This document shows positions 8,178 through 16,580 of a stretch of 64,000 bases of DNA, in pieces. This DNA comes from an uncultured Oscillospiraceae bacterium (GTDB lineage Bacteria > Bacillota > Clostridia > Oscillospirales > Ruminococcaceae), in assembly GCA_910589145.1 (NCBI GenBank), contig CAJUSD010000014.1, positions 1 to 64,000 on the forward strand, in the 5' to 3' direction. Both the position numbers and the translations under genes were made by a program. Every line of letters begins with the position of its first letter. Position 1 is the stretch's first letter. Below the pieces are notes generated by a model. It saw only the letters and a list, made by a program, of their open reading frames with translations. It did not search any database and was not told the origin of the DNA.

Positions 8178-8840
8178 TTAAATCAACCATTCTGTATGTT
8201 TCAAATATTCCAAATATTGTTTTTTCATACCTTCTTCAGGGCACTGCGCCAGAGAAATGCTTTCAAAATAGCTTTCCATCACCTTGTCAAACATCTGGAT
8301 ATACCAAGCGATGGCGTTTCCCATCTGCTGGTTGGTTAAATGGCGGACGTTTTGGGTAAGGGTAAACTTTCGGGAAAACCGCCCGTTTTCGATGTGATAT
8401 TCTAAAACGCCGTTGGAAAGCTGGCGCTCCCACAACTCCATATGGGCAAAACGGGTATAGAAATCTTCCAAGTATTCCAAAAGCTGTCTGCTCTGGGTTC
8501 GGGAGCTTACCCGCATTTCCCCGAAATCATCCCCGCCTTCCCGGTAAATCTCTACTGCATAGCGGATAGTTGGATTATACCGGAACCGTAAGGCACTGCG
8601 GATGGACATCATCCCATCTGAGGGCGGCCCCTGTATTTGAAAGGTACGTTCCCCGCTGACCACCTGGGTGATCTGCTCAAAAATGTCCTTTGTCCGCTGC
8701 TCTGGGGTGGGGCAGGAGACGTATTCTGCCAAAATCTGGTTTATTAGGTTGGAACGGCTGGTATTCATAGAATAAGCCGTCTGGTCGATCTTTCGGATCA
8801 CGTCATCCATCAGGACAAGGCTGTATACGCTTCGCTTCAT
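8178..8840 (-). CDS. Ribbon-helix-helix protein, candidate regulator of clpB
   Basis: A 220-residue protein. Residues 1-42 look like a ribbon-helix-helix DNA-binding unit: strand SVYSLVL, helix DDVIRKIDQTAYSM, turn, helix SRSNLINQILAEYV. The remaining 175 residues are mixed alpha/beta with no recognised domain (segment YNPTIRYAVEIYREGGDDFG, later HIENGRFSRKFTLTQ). It is the first gene of a two-gene unit with clpB and follows a promoter whose -35 is covered by a perfect inverted repeat. Known family: RHH proteins are usually repressors binding short palindromes. Inference: it represses its own operon and senses stress through the C-terminal domain. Confidence 0.72.
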   Translation of the reverse strand: MKRSVYSLVLMDDVIRKIDQTAYSMNTSRSNLINQILAEYVSCPTPEQRTKDIFEQITQVVSGERTFQIQGPPSDGMMSIRSALRFRYNPTIRYAVEIYREGGDDFGEMRVSSRTQSRQLLEYLEDFYTRFAHMELWERQLSNGVLEYHIENGRFSRKFTLTQNVRHLTNQQMGNAIAWYIQMFDKVMESYFESISLAQCPEEGMKKQYLEYLKHTEWLI

Positions 8841-8884
8841 GACAGCTCCCTTCTTTTATGGCTTCTGCTTTTTGGTACGTTTAT

Positions 8885-8923
8885 ATAATACCATCTGTTT
8901 TATAATTTGTCAAGCAAATTATA
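8885..8923 (-). promoter_or_regulatory. Promoter with palindromic operator for the RHH-clpB operon
   Basis: On the minus strand TTGACA (8913-8908), a 17-bp spacer and TATTAT (8890-8885) form a near-consensus sigma-A promoter 45 bp before the RHH start. A perfect 9-bp inverted repeat, TATAATTTG (8901-8909) and CAAATTATA (8915-8923) with a 5-nt spacer, covers the -35. It resembles neither CIRCE nor the CtsR heptad repeat. Confidence 0.75.
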
Positions 8924-8996
8924 TAATATAGTTTACGAATTATTTTTTTACAACTCAAAATATGGGTTTTACTGCTTTTTTGCTGCTGATTTATTA

Positions 8997-9140
8997 CTTA
9001 GGGCCTATCCCAGAATGAGATGTGCCCAGACTGTGCAGTCAGACGTTTTGCCAAACAAGGCGATTTTCCGCAGGCGGGCTGCCGCCCGTCGAGGGAAACC
9101 AACGCAGCCTGGGGGCGGATCATTTTAGGATAGGTCTTAG
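8997..9140. repeat. Family B repeat copy 1
   Basis: About 144 bp with imperfect terminal inverted repeats (CCTATCCCAGAATGA at 9004-9018 versus TCATTTTAGGATAGG at 9120-9134). The core ACAAGGCGATTTTCCGCAG and GGGAAACCAACGCAG is shared with copy 2 at 23657-23818. ORFs crossing it have no ribosome site and are not called. From 9141 to 9340 I see no gene; CGGGAGTTCGA occurs twice (about 9190 and 9235). Confidence 0.65.
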
Positions 9141-9340
9141 ATATGGGATTATAAATTCATTTACATCAAACAAAATCTATGGTAAAATAACGGGAGTTCG
9201 ACAAGGGTGGATTCATATTTACTATCTATTTCACGGGAGTTCGATGGTAAAGCTTTCTTAATTTTAAAGTTTAGAGTTCAAGGGATGCCATCTCAGCAGC
9301 CGTTGGCTGTTCGCTGGCTGCAAGCGATAACTTTCAGCTA

Positions 9341-9760
9341 AAAATCCCGCCATATATCCCCCTTGGAAGCTGTTCTAAACCCTTTGCCTGCTGCTCCCAC
9401 AAAAGAAAATGGCGGGATTTTCCTATATTTTAAGTTTCTGTTTCTTTTGTTTTGTTGGTATTATTTTTAAGCAGGCTGGGGATTTCGCGTCTGCGGACGC
9501 GGCCAGAGGAACTTTTTAGGAAAGTTCCTCTGGACTCTTCAAACCTTTTTAATCCGCTTTAGGTTGTACTCGTCTGGAGTTTCTCCCGCAGTTTAGCCTT
9601 ATCGAATTCACATTATTTAGGTTTGACTTTCCATACTTTTTCGTGAGCAGGATGTATTTTGCATCTTGCGGATTCCGTTCAGCGGTGACCAGAAAGTGCA
9701 GTTCTGCTGCACCAAACTCTGTTGTTCCCTGAACCCTTTTTAATCTGTTGCAGGTATTAC
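9341..9760 (-). repeat. Family C composite intergenic repeat, copy 1
   Basis: Hairpin-rich DNA filling the gap before thyX. Perfect 13-bp arms AAAATCCCGCCAT (9341-9353) and ATGGCGGGATTTT (9409-9421) form one hairpin; CCAGAGGAACTT (9503-9514) and AAGTTCCTCTGG (9522-9533) form another. On the minus strand the module GACGAGTACAACCTAAAGCG (9573-9554) precedes the second hairpin; a weaker copy of the module lies near 9727-9760. The same modules recur near 13.4, 30.5, 36.6, 39.5 and 42.8 kb. Confidence 0.65.
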
Positions 9761-9786
9761 TTATTGATTTACAAGGAGGAACCGCT

Positions 9787-10572
9787 ATGCCAACAGTAAC
9801 GCTTATAACCCATACACCAGAGCCGGAAAAAATTGTTGCGGCGGCAGCAAAGCTGTGTTACAGCAAAAGTGGGGTGAAAACCCTTCTGGATAAGCTGGAC
9901 GATCAGAAAACAGCAGAATTTGTTGAAATGCTGTCCAGCTTTGGACATGAAAGCCCTATTGAACATATTTCTTTTACATTTGGAATAGAGGGAGTTTCCA
10001 GGGCATTTTTGGCGCAGATTACCCGGCACAGGCTAGCCTCTTATAGTGTCCAGAGCCAGCGGTATGTCAGCAAGGCGGATTTCTCTTATATTACGCCGCC
10101 GTCCATTGAGGGGATACCGGAAGCGGAATCCTTATTCCGGGATGCCATGACTGCTTCCAACGAATACTATGAAAAACTGCAAGCCGTCCTGACAGAACAC
10201 CATACAGCCCGTTTGGTATCAGAAGGCAAAAGTGAAAAGGAAGCACGAAAAGCAGCGTCGAAACTGGCAAACGAGGATGCACGTTTTGTCTTGCCAAATG
10301 GCTGTGATACCCGGATGGTAGTAACGATGAATGCCAGAAGCCTGCAAAATTTTTTCCGTCTTCGGTGCTGCAATCGTGCCCAATGGGAAATCCGTGAAGT
10401 CGCAAAACAGATGTATTCTTTAGTATACCCTGTTGCACCGCATATTTTTGCCCACAGCGGGCCAGGATGTGTCAATGGGGCATGTACAGAGGGGAAAATG
10501 AGCTGCGGAAAAATGGAAGAGGTACGTGCCGAGTACAAAAGGATACGCAGTGAAGCAGTACAATCCAAGTAG
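9787..10572 (+). CDS. thyX: Flavin-dependent thymidylate synthase ThyX
   Basis: A 261-residue FAD enzyme that methylates dUMP to dTMP using methylene-THF and NAD(P)H. The ThyX signature RHR-X7-S is at residues 80-90 (RHRLASYSVQS), followed by QRYV. Further conserved parts are HESPIEH and the C-terminal region NARSLQNFFRLRCCNRAQWEIR. ATG 9787 follows ACAAGGAGGAACCGCT, so the longer upstream reading is rejected. The thymidylate kinase gene starts 16 bp downstream, which puts dTMP synthesis and phosphorylation in one unit. No ThyA is seen in this window. Confidence 0.97.
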   Translation: MPTVTLITHTPEPEKIVAAAAKLCYSKSGVKTLLDKLDDQKTAEFVEMLSSFGHESPIEHISFTFGIEGVSRAFLAQITRHRLASYSVQSQRYVSKADFSYITPPSIEGIPEAESLFRDAMTASNEYYEKLQAVLTEHHTARLVSEGKSEKEARKAASKLANEDARFVLPNGCDTRMVVTMNARSLQNFFRLRCCNRAQWEIREVAKQMYSLVYPVAPHIFAHSGPGCVNGACTEGKMSCGKMEEVRAEYKRIRSEAVQSK

Positions 10573-10588
10573 AAAAGAGGTTTACAGC

Positions 10589-11257
10589 ATGGCGAAAGGG
10601 AAGCTGGTTGTAATAGACGGGCTGGACGGGAGTGGAAAGTCTACCCAAAGCGCATTATTAGTGGAACAGATGGCAAAATGCAATTCCAGAGGGGCGCGGC
10701 TGATATCCTTCCCGGATTATGAAAGCCCTTCAGCGGCGCTGGTGAAAATGTATCTGGCGGGAGAGTTTGGCAGCAGCGCAGGGGAGGTAAACGCTTATGC
10801 TGCCTCCAGCTTCTACGCGGTAGATCGCTATGCCAGCTATCGCCAGCATTGGGAAAAAGATTACAAATCGGGAAAAGATATTTTGGCGAACCGCTATACC
10901 ACATCCAATATGATCCATCAAATGGGGAAACTTCCCCAAAATGAATGGGACAGTTTTCGGAAGTGGGTAAAAGAATATGAATACGGGAAACTGGGCTTGC
11001 CAGAACCGGATCAGGTATTGTTTTTGGATATAGACCCATCCCTCTCAGCACGCCTTTTGGCGGCCCGTTACCATGGAGACGAAAGCCTGAAAGATATCCA
11101 TGAAGCTGATTTAAAATACCAGCTCCATTGCCGCGAATCAGCGTTATATGCCGCTGAACAGGAAGGATGGAAGGTAATCTCTTGCAGTGAAAACGGGGAA
11201 ATCCTTCCTATCGAAGAAGTTGCCCGCCGCTGTACTAAAGCTGTCGGTTTGGATTAG
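10589..11257 (+). CDS. tmk: Thymidylate kinase (dTMP kinase family)
   Basis: A 222-residue P-loop kinase expected to convert dTMP to dTDP. The Walker A is GLDGSGKST (about residues 9-17); DRYASYRQHW and NRYTTSNMIHQMGK correspond to the DR(Y/H) and nucleotide-binding regions, and LFLDIDPSLSARLLAAR resembles the region before the lid. It is a somewhat divergent member, so a broader deoxynucleoside monophosphate kinase is possible. I chose ATG 10589 because AGAGG lies upstream; the longer ORF overlaps thyX. It is 14 bp from the next gene. Confidence 0.85.
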   Translation: MAKGKLVVIDGLDGSGKSTQSALLVEQMAKCNSRGARLISFPDYESPSAALVKMYLAGEFGSSAGEVNAYAASSFYAVDRYASYRQHWEKDYKSGKDILANRYTTSNMIHQMGKLPQNEWDSFRKWVKEYEYGKLGLPEPDQVLFLDIDPSLSARLLAARYHGDESLKDIHEADLKYQLHCRESALYAAEQEGWKVISCSENGEILPIEEVARRCTKAVGLD

Positions 11258-11271
11258 AGGGAAAACTGAAT

Positions 11272-12156
11272 ATGGTTATAACGGGGTTAGAGTATCAGGT
11301 TTCTCCCAGTGAGCTGAAAGGGCAGTTGATGAATCTTTGGGAAATTGTCTTTGGAGACGAGGCTGATTATATTTCAGTTTTTTTGGACAGTTCTGCTTTT
11401 CAGCCGGAGAATACCCTTATATCGTTAGATAGTGGGAAACTGTCGGCAATGCTTTTTCTTCTTCCTGTATGTTTATCCAATAAAGATAAAGAGCTAAAGG
11501 GAAGGTATATCTATGCTGTTGCAACCCATCCAGATTTCCGGGGAAAGGGCCACGCGGGAAATATGTTGGAATTTGCTCAAAAGCTTATTGAAAAGCGGGG
11601 TGAGGATTTTACATGTCTGCATCCGGCGAATATTTCCCTGTACCAGTTTTACCAAAGGTTTGGTTTTAAAACTGCTTTTTACATGAATGAAATAAGGAAC
11701 GTTCAAGGCAGGCGGGATTTTTGGCATTATAAAATCATGAAAGTCCCAGAAGGAAAATTTCGGTCTTTATATTTGGATACCTTTTTAAAACGCCAGGAGG
11801 ACTCCCTATATTGGAAGGAGAAAACGCTGTCCTTTATATATCAGGAGGCCAAGGCTCAAAACGGCGGGGCTTTATCCATTAACGGAACAGGTTTCTGCTT
11901 GTATACCCAGCCGGAAAAAGAAACAGTCTTTGTAAAGGAGTTGGTGTTTCCTAGTGGGATTTCCAATGAGTTATTAGACGAATTGGCTTCTTTTTGGCAT
12001 GGAAAAGAGGTTATATTCCGGCTTCCAGTGAATTTTGGAGAAAAAAATACAAAAAAGCCTGTATTGCAGCCCTTTGGTATGATAAAATATAGGAAAGGGC
12101 TTGTACCAGATAATGCAGCCTTATCTCCCGCCTTTATGGGAATTGCATTGGATTAA
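11272..12156 (+). CDS. GNAT family N-acetyltransferase, two-domain
   Basis: A 294-residue protein. The N-terminal half is a GNAT fold: YIYAVATHPDFRGKGHAGNMLEFAQKLIEKRG holds the acetyl-CoA pyrophosphate loop RGKGHAG, and CLHPANISLYQFYQRFGFK is the usual beta6-beta7 part. Residues from about 150 form a second, unassigned domain that ends near MIKYRKGLVPD, which resembles the second half of Eis-like acetyltransferases. The substrate is unknown. It sits 14 bp after tmk and 24 bp before the DJ-1 gene, so it is in the same operon. Confidence 0.82.
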   Translation: MVITGLEYQVSPSELKGQLMNLWEIVFGDEADYISVFLDSSAFQPENTLISLDSGKLSAMLFLLPVCLSNKDKELKGRYIYAVATHPDFRGKGHAGNMLEFAQKLIEKRGEDFTCLHPANISLYQFYQRFGFKTAFYMNEIRNVQGRRDFWHYKIMKVPEGKFRSLYLDTFLKRQEDSLYWKEKTLSFIYQEAKAQNGGALSINGTGFCLYTQPEKETVFVKELVFPSGISNELLDELASFWHGKEVIFRLPVNFGEKNTKKPVLQPFGMIKYRKGLVPDNAALSPAFMGIALD

Positions 12157-12180
12157 GGACAAAAAGAAAGGATGTGCGAT

Positions 12181-12726
12181 ATGGTTTATATTTTTTTAGC
12201 AGACGGATTTGAAGAACTGGAGGCACTGAATCCGGTTGATGTACTTCGCCGCGCTGGAATTCCAATTACCACCGTAGGGGTTGGAAATAAAACAGCAATG
12301 GGTTCTCATCAGATTCCGGTAATATGCGACAAGACAATTGAAGAACTTACTTCCTTTGAAGATATGGAAATGGTAATTCTGCCTGGAGGAATGCCAGGGA
12401 CTACCAATCTGGAAAACAGTTCCGGCGTTCAGAAGGCATTAGAATGGGCGGCGGAAAAGGAACTTTGGATAGGTGCAATCTGTGCAGCTCCCTCTATTTT
12501 AGGGCATAAAGGATTATTGGAAGGAAAAAAAGCGGTTTGCTTTCCGGGGTTTGAAGACGCTTTAACAGGTGCAAAGCTGTCAACTGAAAACGTTTGTATT
12601 GATGGACGGATTATCACTGCAAAGGGAGCGGGGGCAGCTCTGGAATTTGCATTGGCACTGGTGAAGTGTCTGAAAGGGGACGCTGCTTCACAAACGATAA
12701 AGGAAACAATGCAATGCAGCCGGTAG
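12181..12726 (+). CDS. DJ-1/PfpI family protein
   Basis: A 181-residue protein of the DJ-1/ThiJ branch. It begins MVYIFLADGFEELEALNPVD, where the Glu of FEELE is the conserved acid near the active site, and has the nucleophile-elbow cysteine in GAICAAPSIL (Cys near residue 100). Members act as glyoxalase III, deglycase or redox-sensing chaperones; the role here is undetermined. ATG 12181 has AAAGGA at 8 nt; the ATG at 12172 overlaps that ribosome site. Its last 13 bases overlap the next gene, indicating tight coupling. Confidence 0.88.
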   Translation: MVYIFLADGFEELEALNPVDVLRRAGIPITTVGVGNKTAMGSHQIPVICDKTIEELTSFEDMEMVILPGGMPGTTNLENSSGVQKALEWAAEKELWIGAICAAPSILGHKGLLEGKKAVCFPGFEDALTGAKLSTENVCIDGRIITAKGAGAALEFALALVKCLKGDAASQTIKETMQCSR

Positions 12727-13331
12727 ATCTGCGCATATACAAAAAGCAGCTTCGAGACGACAGCAAAGTATACCGCCAATCTATGCCCCCGCAGGATAAG
12801 GCGGAACGTGACCTCCGCATTCGCCGGAGATTTCAAAAGATTTACCAGTATCCACAGGCTAAGACAATTCTTTGTTATGTCTCCAAACCAATTGAGGTGG
12901 ATACCTTCGGTATCATCGAAGATGCTCTGGCGGCAGGAAAACAGGTTGCAGTTCCACGATGTGTGGATGGAACCAGATTGATGGATTTCTATTTAATCCA
13001 GTCAATAGAGGATATGGAAAAAGGTACTTTTGGGGTATTGGAACCAATTGTATCCAGATGTGAGAAATTGACGGATTATACCAAAAGTATATGCGTTGTG
13101 CCTGCATTGGGATATGATTTGGAGGGATTCCGGCTGGGTTATGGATGCGGGTATTATGACCGGTTTTTGTCCAGCTACAAGGGACTGAAAGTAGGGGCGA
13201 TTTATGCTGGATGTGTCCATCCCCGTTTGCCTAGGGGAAGATTTGATGTGCCGGTTGATATCCTTTTGACTGAGAATTATTTGAGAACAATCCACACTAA
13301 ACATTACAGGAAAATCCATAGAAATAGATAA
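12714..13331 (+). CDS. 5-formyltetrahydrofolate cyclo-ligase
   Basis: A 205-residue enzyme that converts 5-formyl-THF to 5,10-methenyl-THF with ATP, returning folate to the pool used by ThyX. The family signature GYGCGYYDRFL is near residue 145, preceded by VPALGYDLEGFRLG. An N-terminal R/K-rich helix with RIRRRFQKI is typical. The start is ATG 12714 with AAAGGAAAC upstream, inside the end of the DJ-1 gene. It closes the operon that begins with thyX; the pairing with ThyX makes metabolic sense. Confidence 0.9.
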   Translation: MQPVDLRIYKKQLRDDSKVYRQSMPPQDKAERDLRIRRRFQKIYQYPQAKTILCYVSKPIEVDTFGIIEDALAAGKQVAVPRCVDGTRLMDFYLIQSIEDMEKGTFGVLEPIVSRCEKLTDYTKSICVVPALGYDLEGFRLGYGCGYYDRFLSSYKGLKVGAIYAGCVHPRLPRGRFDVPVDILLTENYLRTIHTKHYRKIHRNR

Positions 13332-13356
13332 AAGTCTGGTTGCGGGCACTGTCTGA

Positions 13357-13593
13357 GACGAGTACTGCCAAAAGCAGATGGAAAAGGCTTCGGGACCAGG
13401 AGGTTGTGCAGCAAAGCTTGGTACAGCAAACTGCACGCCTGAAAAGCCCCTGGTCACCGGTTCAGTTCTGCTGAACCGGCAGCTTTGCTGAACGGAATCT
13501 ACTAAGCGAGAAACGCCAAATAAAAAAGCATCTCTAAATTTAAAGAGGAAAATAAAAGTTTTCGGCCTAGCGAATTCTAATTTACGGATGTTG
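13357..13593 (+). repeat. Family C composite repeat, copy 2
   Basis: It starts with GACGAGTAC, followed by a diverged copy of the AACCTAAAGCGGATTAAAAAGG module, then GTGCAGCAAAGC...GCTGAACGGAATC, and ends with TAGCGAATTCTAATTTACGG (13568-13587). Copy 3 near 30.5 kb has the same order. It fills most of the 506-bp gap before mltG; 13594-13740 shows no gene. Confidence 0.6.
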
Positions 13594-13744
13594 ATATCCG
13601 GTTAAGATGAACATAAAAAACAGGTTCAGGAAAATTATCGCCGCCTGAAATTTTAACTTATAGCTTGAAACCTGCTCCACAAGAACTTCTATATGTAATA
13701 TCAAAACATTCATATAAAATTCATGAAAGTTACCATTCAGAGGT

Positions 13745-13773
13745 TTGATTCTGATTAAATTTTGCGGTATGAT
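13745..13773 (+). promoter_or_regulatory. Probable sigma-A promoter for mltG
   Basis: TTGATT (13745-13750), a 17-bp spacer and TATGAT (13768-13773) lie 65 bp before the mltG ATG. Confidence 0.55.
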
Positions 13774-13837
13774 AACATTAAGTTATTAGGAACCGCAAAA
13801 AAGTGTATAAATACAGTACGCTTTTTAACAAAAGAAA

Positions 13838-15244
13838 ATGGACAGCGGCCTGAAAAGGCTGCTGCTCTCCCTGAAAGGATGGGAACAGTTGCAAAGACGA
13901 GATGACGAAATCAATGAAATCCTGCGAAATATTGACCGGAAAGAGGATCAGGAAGATGAGCTGTCAGAAGATAGCCTTTTGGATCGTCTGCCGATAGGGG
14001 GAAAAGAAACGCCTCCCCAAAAGGCAGAGCAGGAAATAGATGAGGAATACGACGAAGAAGATGAGGAAGAGGGTACCAAAGGCCGAACAATTTGGAATGC
14101 GGTAAAACGTATCTACTTTGGTTTTGAATCAGTGTTCGTAGTAGTAATCGCATTGGCAGCGTGTGGGTTCCTGTCGCATTTTCTTCTGACAGGAGCGTTT
14201 GATTTTCTGGGGTTAGATCAGGATGATCTGCCGAAAGAAGTGATCCTGGAAGAAGGAATGACAATCCGGCAGGTCTCCAAGCTGCTGGAAGAAAACGAAG
14301 TGATAAGTTCTCCTGTAATTTTTCGGCTTTACGCCAAGCTAAAGGATATTAAGGATGACGAACTTGAGGCAGGGAAACATGTTGTCAACGATAATATGTC
14401 CTTTGACCATATTTATGATGTCTTGTGCAGCCCGATTGGTTCGGCCGGAGCAGGAGAGGTGGAAATTACCTTCCGAGAAGGTTTGACCTTAAATGAAATT
14501 GCAGACCTTCTGGATAAAAATGAAGTCTGTGACAAGGAAAAGTTTATCAACGCCCTGCAAACAGAGGACTTTAAATTCTACTTTGAAACGTTAATTCCAG
14601 ACAGTCCTAATCGTTTTTACAAGCTGGAGGGATATCTGTTTCCAGATACTTACAACTTTTATGTAGGGGAAAACCCAAAATCGGCGGCAAACCGTTTTCT
14701 GGTACGGTTTTATGAGATGATAACATCAGATCTGAATGACCGTATGGAAGAAATGAATATGACTTTGGATGAAACGGTTACGCTTGCTTCTATTATTCAG
14801 GCGGAAGCCAGCGGCGGGGGATATCAGGAAATGACAAGAGTTTCTTCTGTATTCCACAACCGTATTAATAATCCTGAAGCTGTGGGCGGCCTTTTGCAGT
14901 CGGATGTAACGATTTTTTATGTAAATAAAAATATTAAGCCTTACCTTAGCTATACAAACCAGGAAATGTACGATGCATACAATACCTATAAATGCGTAGG
15001 ATTGCCTGTTGGCGCTATCTGTAATCCGGGGTTGGATGCAATACGGGCCGCCCTTTATCCAGAGGAAAGCAATTATTATTATTTTGTTACGGACAAGGAA
15101 GGAAATTTCTATTATGCCTCGACCTTGGACGAGCATAATGCGAATATTGCTACAGCAGACCGAGTGAACGCCGAACTGGAAAAAGCGGAAGCAGCTTCGT
15201 CTGCTGCCAGTTCCTCCAGTTCAGAATCAACCCCAGCAGCATAA
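13838..15244 (+). CDS. mltG: Endolytic murein transglycosylase MltG (YceG-like)
   Basis: A 468-residue, single-pass membrane enzyme thought to cleave nascent glycan strands and set their length. Residues 1-85 are cytosolic and very acidic (EEYDEEDEEEG), residues about 95-118 span the membrane, then comes a LysM-like subdomain (MTIRQVSKLLEENEVI, repeated as LTLNEIADLLDKNEV) and the YceG catalytic domain, with the likely catalytic Glu323 in ASIIQAEASG. The tail is Ser/Ala/Glu-rich. There is no good ribosome site before ATG 13838, so the exact start is uncertain. The acidic cytosolic part is longer than in many MltG proteins. Confidence 0.92.
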   Translation: MDSGLKRLLLSLKGWEQLQRRDDEINEILRNIDRKEDQEDELSEDSLLDRLPIGGKETPPQKAEQEIDEEYDEEDEEEGTKGRTIWNAVKRIYFGFESVFVVVIALAACGFLSHFLLTGAFDFLGLDQDDLPKEVILEEGMTIRQVSKLLEENEVISSPVIFRLYAKLKDIKDDELEAGKHVVNDNMSFDHIYDVLCSPIGSAGAGEVEITFREGLTLNEIADLLDKNEVCDKEKFINALQTEDFKFYFETLIPDSPNRFYKLEGYLFPDTYNFYVGENPKSAANRFLVRFYEMITSDLNDRMEEMNMTLDETVTLASIIQAEASGGGYQEMTRVSSVFHNRINNPEAVGGLLQSDVTIFYVNKNIKPYLSYTNQEMYDAYNTYKCVGLPVGAICNPGLDAIRAALYPEESNYYYFVTDKEGNFYYASTLDEHNANIATADRVNAELEKAEAASSAASSSSSESTPAA

Positions 15245-15251
15245 AATAAAA

Positions 15252-15287
15252 AACGCCGGCTCTGTCTCAGCGGACAGGGCTGGCGTT
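15252..15287 (+). terminator. Hairpin after mltG
   Basis: 15-bp arms (15252-15266 and 15273-15287) with one G-U-type mismatch and a 6-nt loop directly follow the mltG stop. No strong U tract follows, so read-through into the next gene is likely. Confidence 0.55.
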
Positions 15288-15326
15288 GTCATACAAATCA
15301 TTGTTGAAAGGCAGTTGTTTCTATTG

Positions 15327-16580
15327 ATGGAGAGAACAGAACATCAAAACAATCGGAAGGGAGTTCCAGAGGTACTTGCTCCGGCGGGGGATTTTGAAAG
15401 GCTGGAAACAGCAGTACGCTATGGAGCTGATGCAGTATATTTAGGCGGGAAAGCCTTTGGGATGCGGGCGGCTTCAGCTAATTTTGGCCCGGAAGATTTA
15501 AAGCGTGCTGTGGCCCATTGCCATAAGCATGGAGTCAAATTATATCTAACCTGCAACACCCTTCCACGAAACCATGAATTAAAGCAGCTTCCAGAATTCT
15601 TCCAAGTATCCAGAGAGGCAGGTGTCGATGCGCTGATTGTAGCGGACATTGGAATTTTAATGGAAGCAAAACGCTTAGTACCAGAAATAGATATCCACAT
15701 ATCAACCCAGGCGGGGGTAGTCAACTACTTAACGGCTAACGAACTTTACAGGCTAGGGGCAAAGCGGGTTGTTTTAGCGCGGGAGCTTTCCTTTGAAGAA
15801 ATCCGGGAAATCCGGCAGAACACACCGCCGGAACTGGAAATTGAGTGCTTTGTCCATGGGGCGATGTGTGTATCCTTCTCAGGGCGGTGCCTAATTTCCC
15901 AATATATGACCCATCGGGATGCCAACCGGGGAGAATGTTCTCAGCCCTGTCGCTGGAAGTACCATTTAATGGAGGAAAAGCGGCCAGGGGAATATTTTCC
16001 TATAGAAGAGCGGGACGGGGGCACATACCTTTATAACGCCAGAGACATGTGCATGATAGATCACATCCCGGAGCTTGCAGAAGCAGGGATCACCAGCTTT
16101 AAAATAGAAGGCCGGGCGAAATCCTTTTACTATACAGCCTGCATTACTAACGCATATCGGACGGCGGTTGACGAATATCTGAAAAAACCTAGTGGATACC
16201 AGCTGCCGGACTGGCTGGGAGATGAAGTGACAAAGGTAAGCCACCGCCAATATTGCACGGGATTTTACTTCGGTCCGCCGGAAGATGGCCAGTGCTATGA
16301 GGATGGTGGATATATCAGAACTTATGATGTGGCTGCGATTGTAAAAGGATTCAACCAGGAAACAGGAAGGTTATCAGTTATTCAGAGGAACCGCTTCTTT
16401 GAAGGAGACTGCCTGGAAGTCCTGGCCCCTGGAATGAAACCATGGGAAATTATAGTTTCGGCTCTGGAGAACGGGAAAGGGGAAAGGATAACCAGTGCAA
16501 ATCATCCTATGGGGGAAGTGTCTTTTCGGGGAACGACTGTACCTGCAGGAGCGATTTTAAGGAAAAGAATGTCAAACTAA
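15327..16580 (+). CDS. U32 peptidase family protein (TrhP/YegQ-like)
   Basis: A 417-residue member of the U32 family. It has an N-terminal TIM-barrel-like part (VLAPAGDFERLETAVRYGADAVYLGG) and the signature region CFVHGAMCVSFSGRCLISQY followed by HRDANRGECSQPCRWKY, whose cysteines fit an Fe-S or metal site. Members include collagenase-type U32 peptidases and TrhP (YegQ), which hydroxylates U34 of tRNAs using prephenate; the second is the more likely role by overall pattern. ATG 15327 is preferred to TTG 15315. Its stop overlaps by four bases the stop of the convergent M23 gene. Confidence 0.88.
   Translation: MERTEHQNNRKGVPEVLAPAGDFERLETAVRYGADAVYLGGKAFGMRAASANFGPEDLKRAVAHCHKHGVKLYLTCNTLPRNHELKQLPEFFQVSREAGVDALIVADIGILMEAKRLVPEIDIHISTQAGVVNYLTANELYRLGAKRVVLARELSFEEIREIRQNTPPELEIECFVHGAMCVSFSGRCLISQYMTHRDANRGECSQPCRWKYHLMEEKRPGEYFPIEERDGGTYLYNARDMCMIDHIPELAEAGITSFKIEGRAKSFYYTACITNAYRTAVDEYLKKPSGYQLPDWLGDEVTKVSHRQYCTGFYFGPPEDGQCYEDGGYIRTYDVAAIVKGFNQETGRLSVIQRNRFFEGDCLEVLAPGMKPWEIIVSALENGKGERITSANHPMGEVSFRGTTVPAGAILRKRMSN

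Noticed and set aside
8901..8923. clpB palindrome considered as CIRCE or CtsR box
   Set aside because: The arms TATAATTTG do not match TTAGCACTC or the GGTCAAA heptad, and the spacing is different.
8907..9261. Two overlapping plus-strand ORFs of 73 and 79 codons
   Set aside because: They cross the clpB promoter and repeat B1 and have no ribosome site or recognisable content.
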